A DNA stretch of 64,000 bases from Bradyrhizobium sp. Rc3b (GCF_900114915.1 NZ_FOUS01000006.1:310001-374000), one strand, 5' to 3'. Positions 16,229 through 25,067 are shown, counted from the stretch's first letter. The notes: generated from the letters alone by a model not told the origin. A program made the numbers and translations.

Positions 16229-16438
16229 TCACGCCTTGCTTACACGTTGCCCGCCGTTGATCTGGCGCGCAACGAGATATGACAGCGGCATCGCAAGCGC
16301 GAATCCCACGGCGACCGCATAGGGGATGTTCCTGATCGCGTCGGCGGCGAAACTCGGCACCATCAGCACGACGATCAGGCTGACGCCCGCCAGCGTCGTG
16401 CCCAGCATGATCCAGACCAGAACCGAGACCTTGAACAT
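16229..16438 (-). CDS. Small two-helix membrane protein
   Basis: A 69-residue protein with two predicted membrane segments (about 3-27, VLVWIMLGTTLAGVSLIVVLM, and about 36-55, IPYAVAVGFALAMPLSYLV) and a short polar tail. The ATG at 16438 follows AGAGATT; in-frame starts up to 16483 add a charged leader that looks unconvincing. The function is unknown. Small inner-membrane proteins of this layout are common in the group. Confidence 0.7.
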   Translation of the reverse strand: MFKVSVLVWIMLGTTLAGVSLIVVLMVPSFAADAIRNIPYAVAVGFALAMPLSYLVARQINGGQRVSKA

Positions 16439-16592
16439 GACAATCTCTCTTCTTCGTTGAAGATGAGCGATCATGTTCCCCAAAGCCGTCGGCCGTCATT
16501 GATCCCACGCAAATCGCCCGCGCGCGGGCACGGCTTGGTTTGCGGCGCGCGATGCCCGGAATTGATCGGCGTCAATGACAGCGGGATGCGCG

Positions 16593-17303
16593 TTATTCGA
16601 CGGGATGACCGATCGCGGCGCCGAGCTCGCGCAGCAGCCGGTCGGACAGCTGGCCGGTGACCTGCATCTTGTGCTCGCGCTCGAACTTCTGGATCGCGGA
16701 CTGGGTCTCGCCGCTCATCGTGCCCGTGATCTTCAAATTGCCGTAGCCATATTCGGACAGCGCGCGCTGCACGCCGGCGATACGCCGCGCGGCCGGGCTC
16801 TGCGGCACCGGAATCGGCGCGGGCGGACGCATGGCGGACGGCGGCGTCGAGGTCGTCGCCTTGACCAGATTGGTCATGGGATCACTGCCCGCGCGCGGCG
16901 TCGATGCGGTCGCCTCGACCGGCTTCTCCGGCGGTTTCTCGGTGGCTCGCTCGGCAGGTTTCGGCTCGGCGCGGAACTCCGTCGCGCGCGGCTCCAGCGG
17001 CGAGGTATCGGCGCCGACCGGGCGCGGACGCGGCATTGGGTTCGACAGCGCCACGGCGGACGGCGCGGGAAGATTGATCACGGTGCCGAACATCGGCGCC
17101 GGATGGCGGCCAGTCTGCAGGAACAGCGCATTGGCAACGATCGCGCCGATCGCGGCGACGGCGACGAGACCGGCGAGCGTGTCCTTCGGGCTGTGCAGCA
17201 GCACGCGCATCACGAGGTTGCGCTCCGTCTCGACATCGATAACCGCGGCCTTCGCGCCACGGCGGCGCGGAGCGGCTTCGTCCTTGGCAGACTTCTTAGG
17301 CAC
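16593..17303 (-). CDS. Peptidoglycan-binding domain protein with one membrane segment
   Basis: A 236-residue protein with a basic cytoplasmic N-terminus, one membrane segment (about 43-60, DTLAGLVAVAAIGAIVANALF), a long proline-rich periplasmic linker (about 75-165) and a C-terminal PG_binding_1 domain (about 170-230, RIAGVQRALSEYGYGNLKITGTMSGETQSAIQKFEREH). It probably tethers the inner membrane to the cell wall. The GTG start overlaps the end of the histidine kinase gene by eight bases, so the two are coupled. Confidence 0.88.
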   Translation of the reverse strand: MPKKSAKDEAAPRRRGAKAAVIDVETERNLVMRVLLHSPKDTLAGLVAVAAIGAIVANALFLQTGRHPAPMFGTVINLPAPSAVALSNPMPRPRPVGADTSPLEPRATEFRAEPKPAERATEKPPEKPVEATASTPRAGSDPMTNLVKATTSTPPSAMRPPAPIPVPQSPAARRIAGVQRALSEYGYGNLKITGTMSGETQSAIQKFEREHKMQVTGQLSDRLLRELGAAIGHPVE

Positions 17304-19182
17304 TTTTCTTCACCAGAGCGGGTTGGTCCTGAGACTGGTCGTGAGTTTGGTCCTGAAGGTCCTGGCGCAGCACCGGCGTCAGCGTCGCGACCTTGCTCTC
17401 GACCGGCTTGACTTGCGGCGGCGTGTAGACGAGCGGCAGCCTGACGGTGACGGCGGTGCCCTCTCCCAATCTGCTTTGTACCGTCAATTCGCCGAGATGC
17501 AACGCCACGAGACTCTTCACGATCGAAAGTCCGAGGCCGGTTCCCTCGTGACGGCGCTGATAGGTCTTGCCCGCCTGGAAGAACGGCGCGCCGATGCGCT
17601 TGAGATCGTCGGGCGCGATGCCGACGCCGGTGTCGCTGATGCGCAGCGTCAGCTGCGAACCCGACACCGCAGCGGTCACCGAGACCTGACCGCCGCGCTC
17701 GGTGAACTTGATGGCGTTGGCGACGAGATTGAGCACGATCTGCTTGAATGCCCTGGGATCGCCGGTCATGACAGGCAGATCCTGCGGCGCGTCGGTGATG
17801 AGGTCGATGCCGTTCTCCCGCGCCTTCAGCGCCAAGAGATTGCAGCAATGCAACAGCGAGGCGCGCGGCGCGAACGGCTCGGACGCGATCTCGAAATTGC
17901 CCGACTCCATCTTGGACATGTCCAGGATGCCGTTGACGACCGACAGCAGATGCTGGCCGGAATCGTTGATGAGCTGGGCATATTCCTGGCGCTGGGCCGA
18001 GCCCAGCATCAGGGTCTGCTCCTGCGCGATCATCTCGGAGAAGCCGATGATGGCGTTCAGCGGCGTGCGCAGCTCGTGGCTCATGGTGGCGAGGAAGCGC
18101 GTCTTGGCGGCATCGGCAGCTTCCGCGGCACTGCGCGCCTGATCCAGCGCCTGCTCGGACAGCTTGTGGTCGGTGACGTCGCGCATCACGGCGACGACTT
18201 CGGCCTCGCGCGTGACGTCGCCATGAGGATTCTGGGCGATATCCCGGTCGAGCGGGCGGCAGCGCATCTCGACCCAGAGGAAATCGACCTGACCGCGCTC
18301 CGAACCGTCCGGCTCATAGCGCAGCCGGAACTCGATGCTGCGCACGTCGCCGCGCGCGGCATCGGAGAGCGCGGTGAGATAGGCCGGGCGATCGGCGACA
18401 TGGACGCGGTCGAACAGGCCATGCCCGAGCAGTTGCGCTACCGGCGTGCCGAGCATGGCTTCCGCCGCGGGCGAGATGAACTGCACCGCACCGTTGCGCC
18501 GATGCCGCGAGACGACGTCGCTCATGTTGCGGGCGAGCAGGCGATAACGCTCCTCCTCACGCGAGAGCAGCGCCACGCTGGTGCGCGCCAGCGATTCCGC
18601 GCCGAAGGCAAGGCCGGCGGCATAGAGCGTCGCCGAGACGACGCCGCACGCCATCAGCACGCCGCGTTCAGCAGGGCTGGTGTCTGCAACCGGCAGCCAG
18701 CCGAGCTGGCCGACGAGGATCAGGAGTCCTGCACAGGACAGCGCGAGCAAGAATGCGAAGGCCGCGACGCGGCGCGAGGCCGACAGCGCGGCTTCGAGGG
18801 GAACCACGACCAGCCAGACCGCGGCGAATGATTCGATGCCGCCCGTGGTGCCCGCGACCGCCATGATCAGGCCGGCGAGCGCCAGTGACGACAGCACATG
18901 GGCGCCTTCATAGCGGCCGGTGCGCGACAGGAACCAGGACAGCATGATCGGCGCGATCAGCCAGGCGAACGCGGCGACCTCGACCGCGCTCGGCGCGCCA
19001 CGCATGGCGAGATAGACCGGGAATGCGGCAAAGGCGGCCAGGCTGCCGAGCAGCCGCGGCGCCATGAAGGCACGATGACGCGCCCGCATCAGCGCATCGT
19101 AACGCGCGGAGGGATGCAGCAGTGCATCGAGACAATCGCGGATGATACTCAAAACTGTCACGGGTCTCGCGCTTCGGCTCAA
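17296..19182 (-). CDS. PAS-domain membrane sensor histidine kinase, PleC/DivJ-like
   Basis: Up to 628 residues. Six or so membrane helices (about 42-198) are followed by a PAS domain (about 212-340, with SRHRRNGAVQFISPAAEAML). The HisKA domain has phospho-acceptor His369 (FLATMSHELRTPLNAIIGFSEM), and the ATPase domain has N box NLVANAIKF, G1 DTGVGI and G2 GTGLGLSIV. The HELRTPLNAIIGFSE box is the type seen in the PleC/DivJ family that phosphorylates DivK-like single-domain regulators. The first codon used here is TTG at 19182; a GTG seven codons on is an alternative start. It is coupled to the downstream peptidoglycan-binding gene. Confidence 0.92.
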   Translation of the reverse strand: MSRSARPVTVLSIIRDCLDALLHPSARYDALMRARHRAFMAPRLLGSLAAFAAFPVYLAMRGAPSAVEVAAFAWLIAPIMLSWFLSRTGRYEGAHVLSSLALAGLIMAVAGTTGGIESFAAVWLVVVPLEAALSASRRVAAFAFLLALSCAGLLILVGQLGWLPVADTSPAERGVLMACGVVSATLYAAGLAFGAESLARTSVALLSREEERYRLLARNMSDVVSRHRRNGAVQFISPAAEAMLGTPVAQLLGHGLFDRVHVADRPAYLTALSDAARGDVRSIEFRLRYEPDGSERGQVDFLWVEMRCRPLDRDIAQNPHGDVTREAEVVAVMRDVTDHKLSEQALDQARSAAEAADAAKTRFLATMSHELRTPLNAIIGFSEMIAQEQTLMLGSAQRQEYAQLINDSGQHLLSVVNGILDMSKMESGNFEIASEPFAPRASLLHCCNLLALKARENGIDLITDAPQDLPVMTGDPRAFKQIVLNLVANAIKFTERGGQVSVTAAVSGSQLTLRISDTGVGIAPDDLKRIGAPFFQAGKTYQRRHEGTGLGLSIVKSLVALHLGELTVQSRLGEGTAVTVRLPLVYTPPQVKPVESKVATLTPVLRQDLQDQTHDQSQDQPALVKKSA

Positions 19183-19571
19183 TCGTCTTTTGGAAGACGC
19201 GCCGCAACGCCTCCTTGTCGTTGAGCCACCGTGTCAGAGCGACCTTAAACGAGTGCTAAGGCGGCTCGGTGTGCGGCCGGACGCCGGGACATCGCGGGGC
19301 TTTTTAGACGATTTGGCGACGTCTTCGGCGAGGATGGTGAACACAGGGTTTCACGCATCCCGGCATGGTTTCGAATTGGTGGATATGCGTGCCAGCGAAA
19401 GCAGGGGCGCCGGCGTCAATCGAAAATTTACGACACCGTCGATCTCGAAGAATTTTGCGTAAATTTTCCGCGAATTAAGCTCAAGGCAATCACTTGCGAT
19501 TTATCGAGAGTTGCTAGGTCCGACATCCGCGGAGTTCGCCGCGGACGGGATCGAACGTACAGGTCGCTAAG
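19183..19571. other. Long intergenic region with an 11-base inverted repeat
   Basis: No convincing gene is seen in these 389 bases between the divergent kinase and DUF5330 genes. It contains a perfect inverted repeat GAAAATTTACG (19422-19432) / CGTAAATTTTC (19458-19468) with 25 bases between the arms, in an AT-rich patch about 100-150 bases before the DUF5330 start. This may be a binding site for a regulator or a promoter region. Confidence 0.5.
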
Positions 19572-20015
19572 ATGCGCTTTCTGCTCCGCATCACATTCTG
19601 GCTCGGGCTGGTGCTGGTGCTCCTGCCCAGGGACAAGACGCCCGAATCGGACAAGCTGCCGCAGATCGGTGCTGCCGATGCGGTGCAGGCTGCGACCGCG
19701 GCCGTCTCCGACATGACCCAGTTCTGCAAGCGCCAGCCGGCGGCCTGTGAGGTCGGCGGACAGGCCGCGACCATCATCGGCCAGCGCGCCCAGGACGGGG
19801 CGCGCAAGATCTACCAGATCATCAACGACAAGAAAGAGCAGATCTCCAACGACAAGAACGAGAAGAACGACAAGAACGACAAGAAGGCGCCCGACCATAC
19901 CGGCTCGATCGCGATGGCCGGCGAAGGCGATGCCGCATCGGCCGAGGCGCCGCGCGATACCCTGAGCCAGGACGACCTCGCGCTGGAATGGCGCGGCCCG
20001 GCGGCGGCGAATTAG
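19572..20015 (+). CDS. DUF5330 domain protein
   Basis: A 147-residue protein with an N-terminal membrane segment or uncleaved signal (MRFLLRITFWLGLVLVLLP). It carries the DUF5330 signature (about 35-75, AADAVQAATAAVSDMTQFCKRQPAACEVGGQA) with two conserved cysteines in CKRQPAAC that may form a disulfide. A low-complexity repeat of NDKN/KNEK units (about 85-105) follows. Probably located in the periplasm; the function is unknown. Position before sufE is not obviously functional. Confidence 0.85.
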   Translation: MRFLLRITFWLGLVLVLLPRDKTPESDKLPQIGAADAVQAATAAVSDMTQFCKRQPAACEVGGQAATIIGQRAQDGARKIYQIINDKKEQISNDKNEKNDKNDKKAPDHTGSIAMAGEGDAASAEAPRDTLSQDDLALEWRGPAAAN

Positions 20016-20082
20016 CGCCCAAACCCTATCGATTTCATCTCCTCGCATCCTTATATTGGCCCTAACGGGAACACGGGCCAAC

Positions 20083-20511
20083 ATGACGACGATCGACGAA
20101 ATCAGGGACAATTTCGAGCTTCTGGACGAGTGGGACGACCGCTACCGGTACGTCATCGAGCTCGGCCGTACCCTGGAACCGATGCCCGAGGCGGAACACT
20201 CCGCCGAGAACAAGGTCAACGGCTGCGTCAGCCAGGTCTGGCTGCAGAAGCTGGTCGACCGCGGCCATGGCGCGCCGATCCTGAAATATCGCGGCGACAG
20301 CGACGCGCATATCGTGCGCGGGCTGGTCGCGATCGTGCTCTCGCTCTATTCGGGCCGCACGCCGCAGCAGATCCTCGATACCGACGCGATCGCGGTGTTC
20401 AACGAGTTCGGCTTTCGCGATCACCTGACGCCGCAGCGCTCCAACGGCCTGCGCTCGATGGTCGAGCGCATCAAGACCGATGCGAAAGAGGCGCTGGCGG
20501 AAGCGTCGTAA
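20083..20511 (+). CDS. sufE: SufE family Fe-S cluster assembly sulfur acceptor
   Basis: A 142-residue SufE homologue. The active cysteine is Cys48 in the motif NKVNGCVSQVWL, and the C-terminal LTPQRSNGLRSMVERIK is typical. SufE takes persulfide sulfur from the cysteine desulfurase SufS and passes it to the SufBCD scaffold. The ATG at 20083 matches the usual family start. The gene is not next to other suf genes here, as in many alphaproteobacteria that keep a stand-alone sufE. Confidence 0.94.
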   Translation: MTTIDEIRDNFELLDEWDDRYRYVIELGRTLEPMPEAEHSAENKVNGCVSQVWLQKLVDRGHGAPILKYRGDSDAHIVRGLVAIVLSLYSGRTPQQILDTDAIAVFNEFGFRDHLTPQRSNGLRSMVERIKTDAKEALAEAS

Positions 20512-20520
20512 GAAGCTCTC

Positions 20521-20605
20521 GTAGGGTGGGCGTGCCCACGATTTGCGTGTGACTGGTGAGAATTCGTGGGCACGTCGCGCAAGCGCGCGCCTTTGCCCAC
20601 CCTAC
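20521..20605. repeat. Palindromic repeat, family B (GTAGGGTGGGC type), copy 1
   Basis: Arms GTAGGGTGGGC (20521-20531) and GCCCACCCTAC (20595-20605) are exactly complementary. An inner pair CGTGCCCACGA / TTCGTGGGCACG extends the hairpin. It fills the gap between the convergent sufE and mucR stop codons and may serve as a two-way terminator. Copies are at 25127-25219 and 44408-44500. Confidence 0.8.
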
Positions 20606-20628
20606 CAGAGCTGGCCGAGCGAGCGGCT

Positions 20629-21048
20629 CTACTTCCCCTTCTTCCGCTGCTGCTGTCCGAGGCCCATCTGCTTGGCCAATTGCGAGCGCGCCACCGCATA
20701 GTTCGGCGCGACCATGGGGTAGTCGGCCGGCAGGCCCCATTTCTCGCGGTATTGCTCCGGCGTCATGTTGTACTGCGTGCGCAGATGGCGCTTCAGCGAC
20801 TTGAAGCGCTTGCCGTCTTCCAGGCAGACCAGATAGTCGGGCGCGATCGACTTCTTCAGCGAGACCGCCGGCTTGGCCGGCTCGAGCGGCGCGGTCTCGG
20901 TGCGACCTGACGACACCCGGACCAGGGCGCCATGCACCTGGCTGATCAGATTCGGAATCTCCGTCGCAGGCGTCGGATTGTTGCTGAGATAGGCCGACAC
21001 GATGCTCGCCGTCAGCTCGATGAAATTCTTTGCCCCAGCGTCCGACAT
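20629..21048 (-). CDS. MucR/Ros family transcriptional regulator
   Basis: A 139-residue protein of the Ros/MucR family. The prokaryotic zinc-finger region is about 70-115, with VCLEDGKRFKSLKRHLRTQYN then PEQYREKWGLPADYPMVAPNYA. Ros binds zinc through Cys-Asp-His-His; here Cys75, Asp78 and His88 are present, but the position of the last His is Gln92. The site may therefore be zinc-free, as reported for some Mesorhizobium relatives. The family binds AT-rich DNA and represses exopolysaccharide, motility and symbiosis genes. The C-terminus is basic. Confidence 0.93.
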   Translation of the reverse strand: MSDAGAKNFIELTASIVSAYLSNNPTPATEIPNLISQVHGALVRVSSGRTETAPLEPAKPAVSLKKSIAPDYLVCLEDGKRFKSLKRHLRTQYNMTPEQYREKWGLPADYPMVAPNYAVARSQLAKQMGLGQQQRKKGK

Positions 21049-21181
21049 CGGCCCGCCCCTCTACTTGCGCCTCACGGGATAGACGACGCCGAACTATTCC
21101 GTGTCAACAGGACGTTCGGCTGAAACCAGACGATGACCGACACGGTGGCGACAACGGCGCTCTAGTTCTGCGCGGCAGAGC

Positions 21182-22084
21182 TCAGGACCGCTGGTCGAGA
21201 TGGGCGCGCAGCTCGTCGATCGAGGCAAAGCGCATCATGCCCTCCGGCATCTGCGCTTCGATCGAGCCGTCGGAATAGAGCGAATAGGCCATGCCGTCGA
21301 CGATTCCGGATTTGAGCACGGTGACGGGCGGCTGCTCGACAGGCGGCGGTGGGGGCGGCGGCGGCTCGGGCGCAGGCGGCGGAGCGGCCTCCGCAAAGGT
21401 CGATGGCGAGCGCGGCGGCGGCCGGCGCAAGGCAGCCGGCGGCTCCGGCGGACGCATGCGGTCCGGCTTCGGCCAGGCGTCGTCAAAGCTTGCAGGCGGA
21501 GTATCCAGGGCCTCACCGAGCTCCGCAGGGAGCTGCGGCGGCGCGTCCTCGATGGCCTTCGCCTCCGCACGCTCCCGTTCCTTGCGCGAGGTCGAGGCGA
21601 ACAACAGGTTGCGCCGGCGCGGCGCTTCCGGAGCCGCGGGCGGCGTTGGAGCTTCCGGCACCGGCGGCGTCTCGACACGCGGACGCTCGCGCGCGGCGGC
21701 TTCGCTCTGCCACGGCGGCGGGCCTGCGGCGGGCGGCGGCGACGGTGGCGGCTCGATCCTTGCCTCGCCCCTTGCCGCCGCAGCGGGCGGCTCGGGCGCA
21801 GCAGCGCCAGGCACGGCAAGGCCCGGCCCGGATGCGGCGAGGCCCGGCAGCACAGGCCTGACCCGAACCTCGGACGGCGCACCGGCCAGCCGGCGCGCGA
21901 GGCCCTTCAGTTCCGTGACCACGACATAGAGGCCGGCCAGTAACAATCCGGAGCAGACGGCGATCGTGCCCGAGATTATGAGGGGGCTGCCGAGGCTGAA
22001 CTCCCTGACGGAGAAGCCAAACAGGATCGAAAGGAAGCCCGCCACGACGGCGAAAATCCCCGCGATCAACAATGCCAGATTCAT
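21182..22084 (-). CDS. Proline-rich membrane protein, hypothetical
   Basis: About 300 residues. Two membrane segments lie at the N-terminus (LALLIAGIFAVVAGFLSILFGF and SPLIISGTIAVCSGLLLAGLYVVV), followed by a long proline-, alanine- and arginine-rich region (about 75-260). A short folded C-terminus follows (TVLKSGIVDGMAYSLYSDGSIEAQMPEGMMRFASIDELRAHLDQR). The last part resembles tails of other alphaproteobacterial membrane proteins with no known role. The ATG at 22084 is used; a GTG three codons upstream is possible. Confidence 0.75.
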   Translation of the reverse strand: MNLALLIAGIFAVVAGFLSILFGFSVREFSLGSPLIISGTIAVCSGLLLAGLYVVVTELKGLARRLAGAPSEVRVRPVLPGLAASGPGLAVPGAAAPEPPAAAARGEARIEPPPSPPPAAGPPPWQSEAAARERPRVETPPVPEAPTPPAAPEAPRRRNLLFASTSRKERERAEAKAIEDAPPQLPAELGEALDTPPASFDDAWPKPDRMRPPEPPAALRRPPPRSPSTFAEAAPPPAPEPPPPPPPPVEQPPVTVLKSGIVDGMAYSLYSDGSIEAQMPEGMMRFASIDELRAHLDQRS

Positions 22085-22396
22085 CGAACTCACCCCCGGT
22101 CGCCATCCACACGCGACAACCGCTCCGCCACGATACCGTCATCCGGTGTTCCACGCCAACGAGGAATTGTCGGTAGCGTTCCTAAAGGGAAGGAAATCAG
22201 GGACTTATTCACATTCCCTTCAGCTACGGCTCGCTACTGCTTAGACTGCTCTCAAGTAACCGGAATTGCTGCGTCGCATCAGGAATTTAGCCGTAATGCC
22301 CAATTACTTGGTAATGGAACTGCGCTATAGGGAGTCCGGGGTTGAGACCCGCGCGCACCAGCAGGGCCAAGAGGGGATTCCGGGGCACCGATAGCC
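22085..22396. other. Divergent intergenic region
   Basis: About 310 bases between two divergent genes. No coding signal was seen. A short dyad ATTAC-TTG-GTAAT is at 22303-22315, about 80 bases before the glycosyltransferase start, and may be a promoter element. Confidence 0.35.
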
Positions 22397-24046
22397 ATGA
22401 CATCCATCACGACTGCGGCGATCGACACGCCTCTGCGGCGCTCGGTCGAACGGACTTGCGACGATCTCGCCATGCTGGTGCTGGCCGCGGTCGCGGTCAT
22501 TGCGGGCCTGACGTTCCGCGACTACGGCCTCGGCTGGGACGACTACACCCACGCTGAATATGCCGATTTGCTGCTGCGCATGTTCGGTTCCGGCTTCAAG
22601 GACACCGCGGCGCTCTCCTTCGCCAATCTCTACATGTATGGCGGCGGCTTCGACATGGTCGCGGCCCTCCTGCACAAGATCATTCCGCTCGAGCTGTTCG
22701 AGACGCGACGACTGGTCGGCGCCATTGTCGGCGTGGTCGGACTTGCGGTGACGTGGCGGCTCGGCCGCCGCATCGGCGGACCCCTTGCCGGTCTTGCCTC
22801 GCTGCTGCTGCTCGCGCTGTGCCCGATCTTCTACGGCCACATGTTCATGAATCCGAAGGATGCGCCCTTCGCGGTGGCCATGATCATCCTGATGCTCGGC
22901 CTGGTCCGGCTCGCCGAGGAATATCCCAAGCCGTCGCCGCGCACGATCCTGATCGTCGGCCTGGGTGCCGGCCTTTCGCTGGGCTGCCGCGTTCTCGGCG
23001 GGCTTGCGCTGGTCTACGCCGTGCTCGGCTTCATCCCGCTGTTCCTGGAGGAACTGCGCAGCGAGGGCCTGCGCGAGTCGGTCCGCCGCTTCGCCCATGT
23101 CGTCTATGTGCTGCTGCCTGGCCTCGCGTTCGGCTACCTCGTGATGGGCCTGATCTGGCCGTGGTCGATCATGGAGCCCGGCAATCCCTTCGAGGCGCTG
23201 ACCTACTTCTCGCACTTCTTCGAGAAGCCGTGGAAGGAGATGTTCGACGGTGCGATCGTGTCCGTGCCCGACATGCCCTGGTCCTATCTGCCGACGCTGT
23301 TCGCGCTGCAACTGCCCGAGGTGATGCTGGTGCTGATGGCCGGCGCCGTGGTCAGCACCTTCGCCATGCTGCCGCGCCGCGAGGTTCCGGCGCGGCGCAA
23401 GACCATCATGCTGATGCTGACGCTGGCCGCGACCCTGCCGCTCGCGATCGCGATGGTGAAGCGGCCGGCGCTGTACAACGGCATCCGCCATTTCGTGTTC
23501 GTGATCCCGCCGATGGCGGTGCTCGGCGGCGTCGCCTTCGCGTGGGCCATGGAGCGCCTGCGCGCCAATCACCGCACCTGGCAGCCGGTCGTGCTCGCCA
23601 CGTTCTGCTTTGGCCTCGCGCTCTCGCTCGCCGAGATGATCCGGCTGCATCCCTATCAGTACACCCACTTCAACCACATCGCCGGCACCGTGCGCGGCGC
23701 CGACGACCGCTTCATGCTGGACTATTGGGGCCTCGCGCTGAAGCAGGCCTCGGATGAGCTGCGCGAGCAGATCGTCGAACGCCAGGAAGTGCCGCCGACC
23801 AATCGCAAATGGAAGGTCGCGGTCTGCGGTCCGCAGCGCCCCGCCCAGGTCGCGCTCGGGCCCGACTTCACCATCGGCTGGGATTCCAACGCGGCCGATT
23901 TCGCGATGACGCTCGGCGAGTTCTACTGCAAGGGACTCACCGCGCCCGTGATGGTCGAGATCAAGCGCGACGACGTGGTGTTCGCCCGCGTCTACGACAT
24001 CCGCGGCCGCAGTATTTCCAGCCTGCTCTCGATCCCGGCGCCGTAA
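22397..24046 (+). CDS. Polytopic glycosyltransferase-like protein, GT39/ArnT type
   Basis: A 549-residue membrane protein with about ten or more predicted helices. The first periplasmic loop has GLGWDDYTHAEYADLLLRMF, comparable to the acidic catalytic motif of GT39/ArnT lipid-linked sugar transferases, and CPIFYGHMFMNPKDAPF resembles the second conserved loop. A soluble C-terminal part of about 130 residues follows. It probably transfers a sugar from a polyprenyl donor to an envelope acceptor. There are no adjacent cell-envelope operon partners, so the acceptor is unknown. The ATG at 22397 is well placed. Confidence 0.8.
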   Translation: MTSITTAAIDTPLRRSVERTCDDLAMLVLAAVAVIAGLTFRDYGLGWDDYTHAEYADLLLRMFGSGFKDTAALSFANLYMYGGGFDMVAALLHKIIPLELFETRRLVGAIVGVVGLAVTWRLGRRIGGPLAGLASLLLLALCPIFYGHMFMNPKDAPFAVAMIILMLGLVRLAEEYPKPSPRTILIVGLGAGLSLGCRVLGGLALVYAVLGFIPLFLEELRSEGLRESVRRFAHVVYVLLPGLAFGYLVMGLIWPWSIMEPGNPFEALTYFSHFFEKPWKEMFDGAIVSVPDMPWSYLPTLFALQLPEVMLVLMAGAVVSTFAMLPRREVPARRKTIMLMLTLAATLPLAIAMVKRPALYNGIRHFVFVIPPMAVLGGVAFAWAMERLRANHRTWQPVVLATFCFGLALSLAEMIRLHPYQYTHFNHIAGTVRGADDRFMLDYWGLALKQASDELREQIVERQEVPPTNRKWKVAVCGPQRPAQVALGPDFTIGWDSNAADFAMTLGEFYCKGLTAPVMVEIKRDDVVFARVYDIRGRSISSLLSIPAP

Positions 24047-24057
24047 TATTCTTCTCC

Positions 24058-24136
24058 CGTAGCCCGGATGAGCGAAGCGACATCCGGGATCCCTCTCAGA
24101 GCGGTCCCGCATGTCGCTCCGCTCATGCGGGCTACG
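24058..24136. repeat. Palindromic intergenic repeat, family A, copy 2
   Basis: Arms CGTAGCCCGGATGAGCGAAG (from 24058) and CTCCGCTCATGCGGGCTACG (ending 24136) are complementary with a few mismatches, and GCGACAT / ATGTCGC extend the stem. It begins 11 bases after the glycosyltransferase stop and lies before the aldolase gene. It is related to the element at 15706. Confidence 0.75.
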
Positions 24137-24227
24137 CTTGACTGCCGCGCGCTTGTCGCGCCTTGCTGCTTGCCACGAGCGGTACTACGCTCCCTCCCCG
24201 CAACAACGATGTTCGGAGAGATCAGCC

Positions 24228-25007
24228 ATGTCGCCAGCGGAAGCGCGCCTGAAGGAAGTGCCGTCTGATATGACGGAGGCCGAGTGGCAGCAACGGGTCA
24301 ATCTCGCCGCCTGCTACCGCCTTGTCGCGCTGTACGGTTGGGACGATCTGGTCGACACCCACATCTCCGCGCGCGTGCCCGGCCCCGACCATCATTTTCT
24401 CATCAATCCCTATGGGCTGATGTTCGACGAGATCACGGCCTCGAGCCTCGTCAAGGTCGATTTGCACGGCAACCAGCTCTCCGAGAGCGAATACAGCATC
24501 AACCCGGCGGGCTTCACCATCCATTCGGCGATCCACGAGGTGCGCGAGGACGCGATCTGCGTGCTGCATCTCCACACGCTCGACGGCACCGCGGTGTCGA
24601 GCAGCGCTGAAGGCCTGCTGCCGCTGAACCAGACCGCCCAGCTCGTCACCCACGACCTCGCCTATCATGACTATGAAGGCATCGCGCTCGATCACGACGA
24701 GCGGCCGCGGCTGCAGAAGGATCTCGGCGACCACAACCACATGCTGCTGCGCAATCACGGCACGCTCACCGTCGGTCGCTCGGTCGCCTCCGCCTTCGAG
24801 CGCATGTACCACCTCGAGCGCGCCTGCTCGATGCAGGTGCGCACGCGCGCGCTCGGCACGCCGGTCTACCCGGTCGACGATACCGCGATCGACAAGAACA
24901 CCGAGCTGCTCGCCAACCGCGACCGCGCCGAGCTGCGCGCCACCAACCTCGTGTGGCCGCCGCTGCTGCGCAAGCTCGACCGCGAGCTCCCGGGCTACCG
25001 GTCTTGA
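24228..25007 (+). CDS. Class II aldolase/adducin family protein
   Basis: A 259-residue protein with the class II aldolase fold. VDTHISARVPGPDHHFLINPYGLMFDEITASSLVKVD is the N-terminal substrate-binding region, HSAIHEVREDAICVLHLHT carries the zinc-binding His-x-His, and a further His is in LLRNHGTLTVG (about 178). Enzymes of this fold cleave sugar phosphates, decarboxylate, or act as fuculose or ribulose phosphate aldolases or epimerases; the specific reaction cannot be assigned. The ATG at 24228 follows GGAGAG. A strong terminator follows at 25068. The gene is transcribed alone. Confidence 0.88.
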   Translation: MSPAEARLKEVPSDMTEAEWQQRVNLAACYRLVALYGWDDLVDTHISARVPGPDHHFLINPYGLMFDEITASSLVKVDLHGNQLSESEYSINPAGFTIHSAIHEVREDAICVLHLHTLDGTAVSSSAEGLLPLNQTAQLVTHDLAYHDYEGIALDHDERPRLQKDLGDHNHMLLRNHGTLTVGRSVASAFERMYHLERACSMQVRTRALGTPVYPVDDTAIDKNTELLANRDRAELRATNLVWPPLLRKLDRELPGYRS

Positions 25008-25067
25008 GATTTTCGGGATTTGGTGTAGGGTAGCTCCCAACTAACCTCTACGCCTTTTGGAATGAAA

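Noticed and set aside
16439..16475. A GGAAC-based general-stress (EcfG) promoter before the small membrane protein gene
   Set aside because: GGAAC is present on the minus strand, but the expected CGTT at 16-17 bases is absent (AACG is found instead).
16831..18831. A 666-codon plus-strand frame over the kinase and peptidoglycan-binding genes
   Set aside because: It is antisense to a histidine kinase with all catalytic boxes, and no motif is seen in it.
19142..19462. A 106-codon plus-strand frame in the kinase-DUF5330 gap
   Set aside because: It overlaps the kinase start, has no ribosome-binding sequence or recognisable motif, and spans the regulatory repeat.
22325..24112. A 595-codon open frame on the minus strand over the GT39-type gene
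   Set aside because: It is rich in His, Gln and Arg and has no membrane or domain pattern, whereas the plus strand encodes a coherent polytopic protein.
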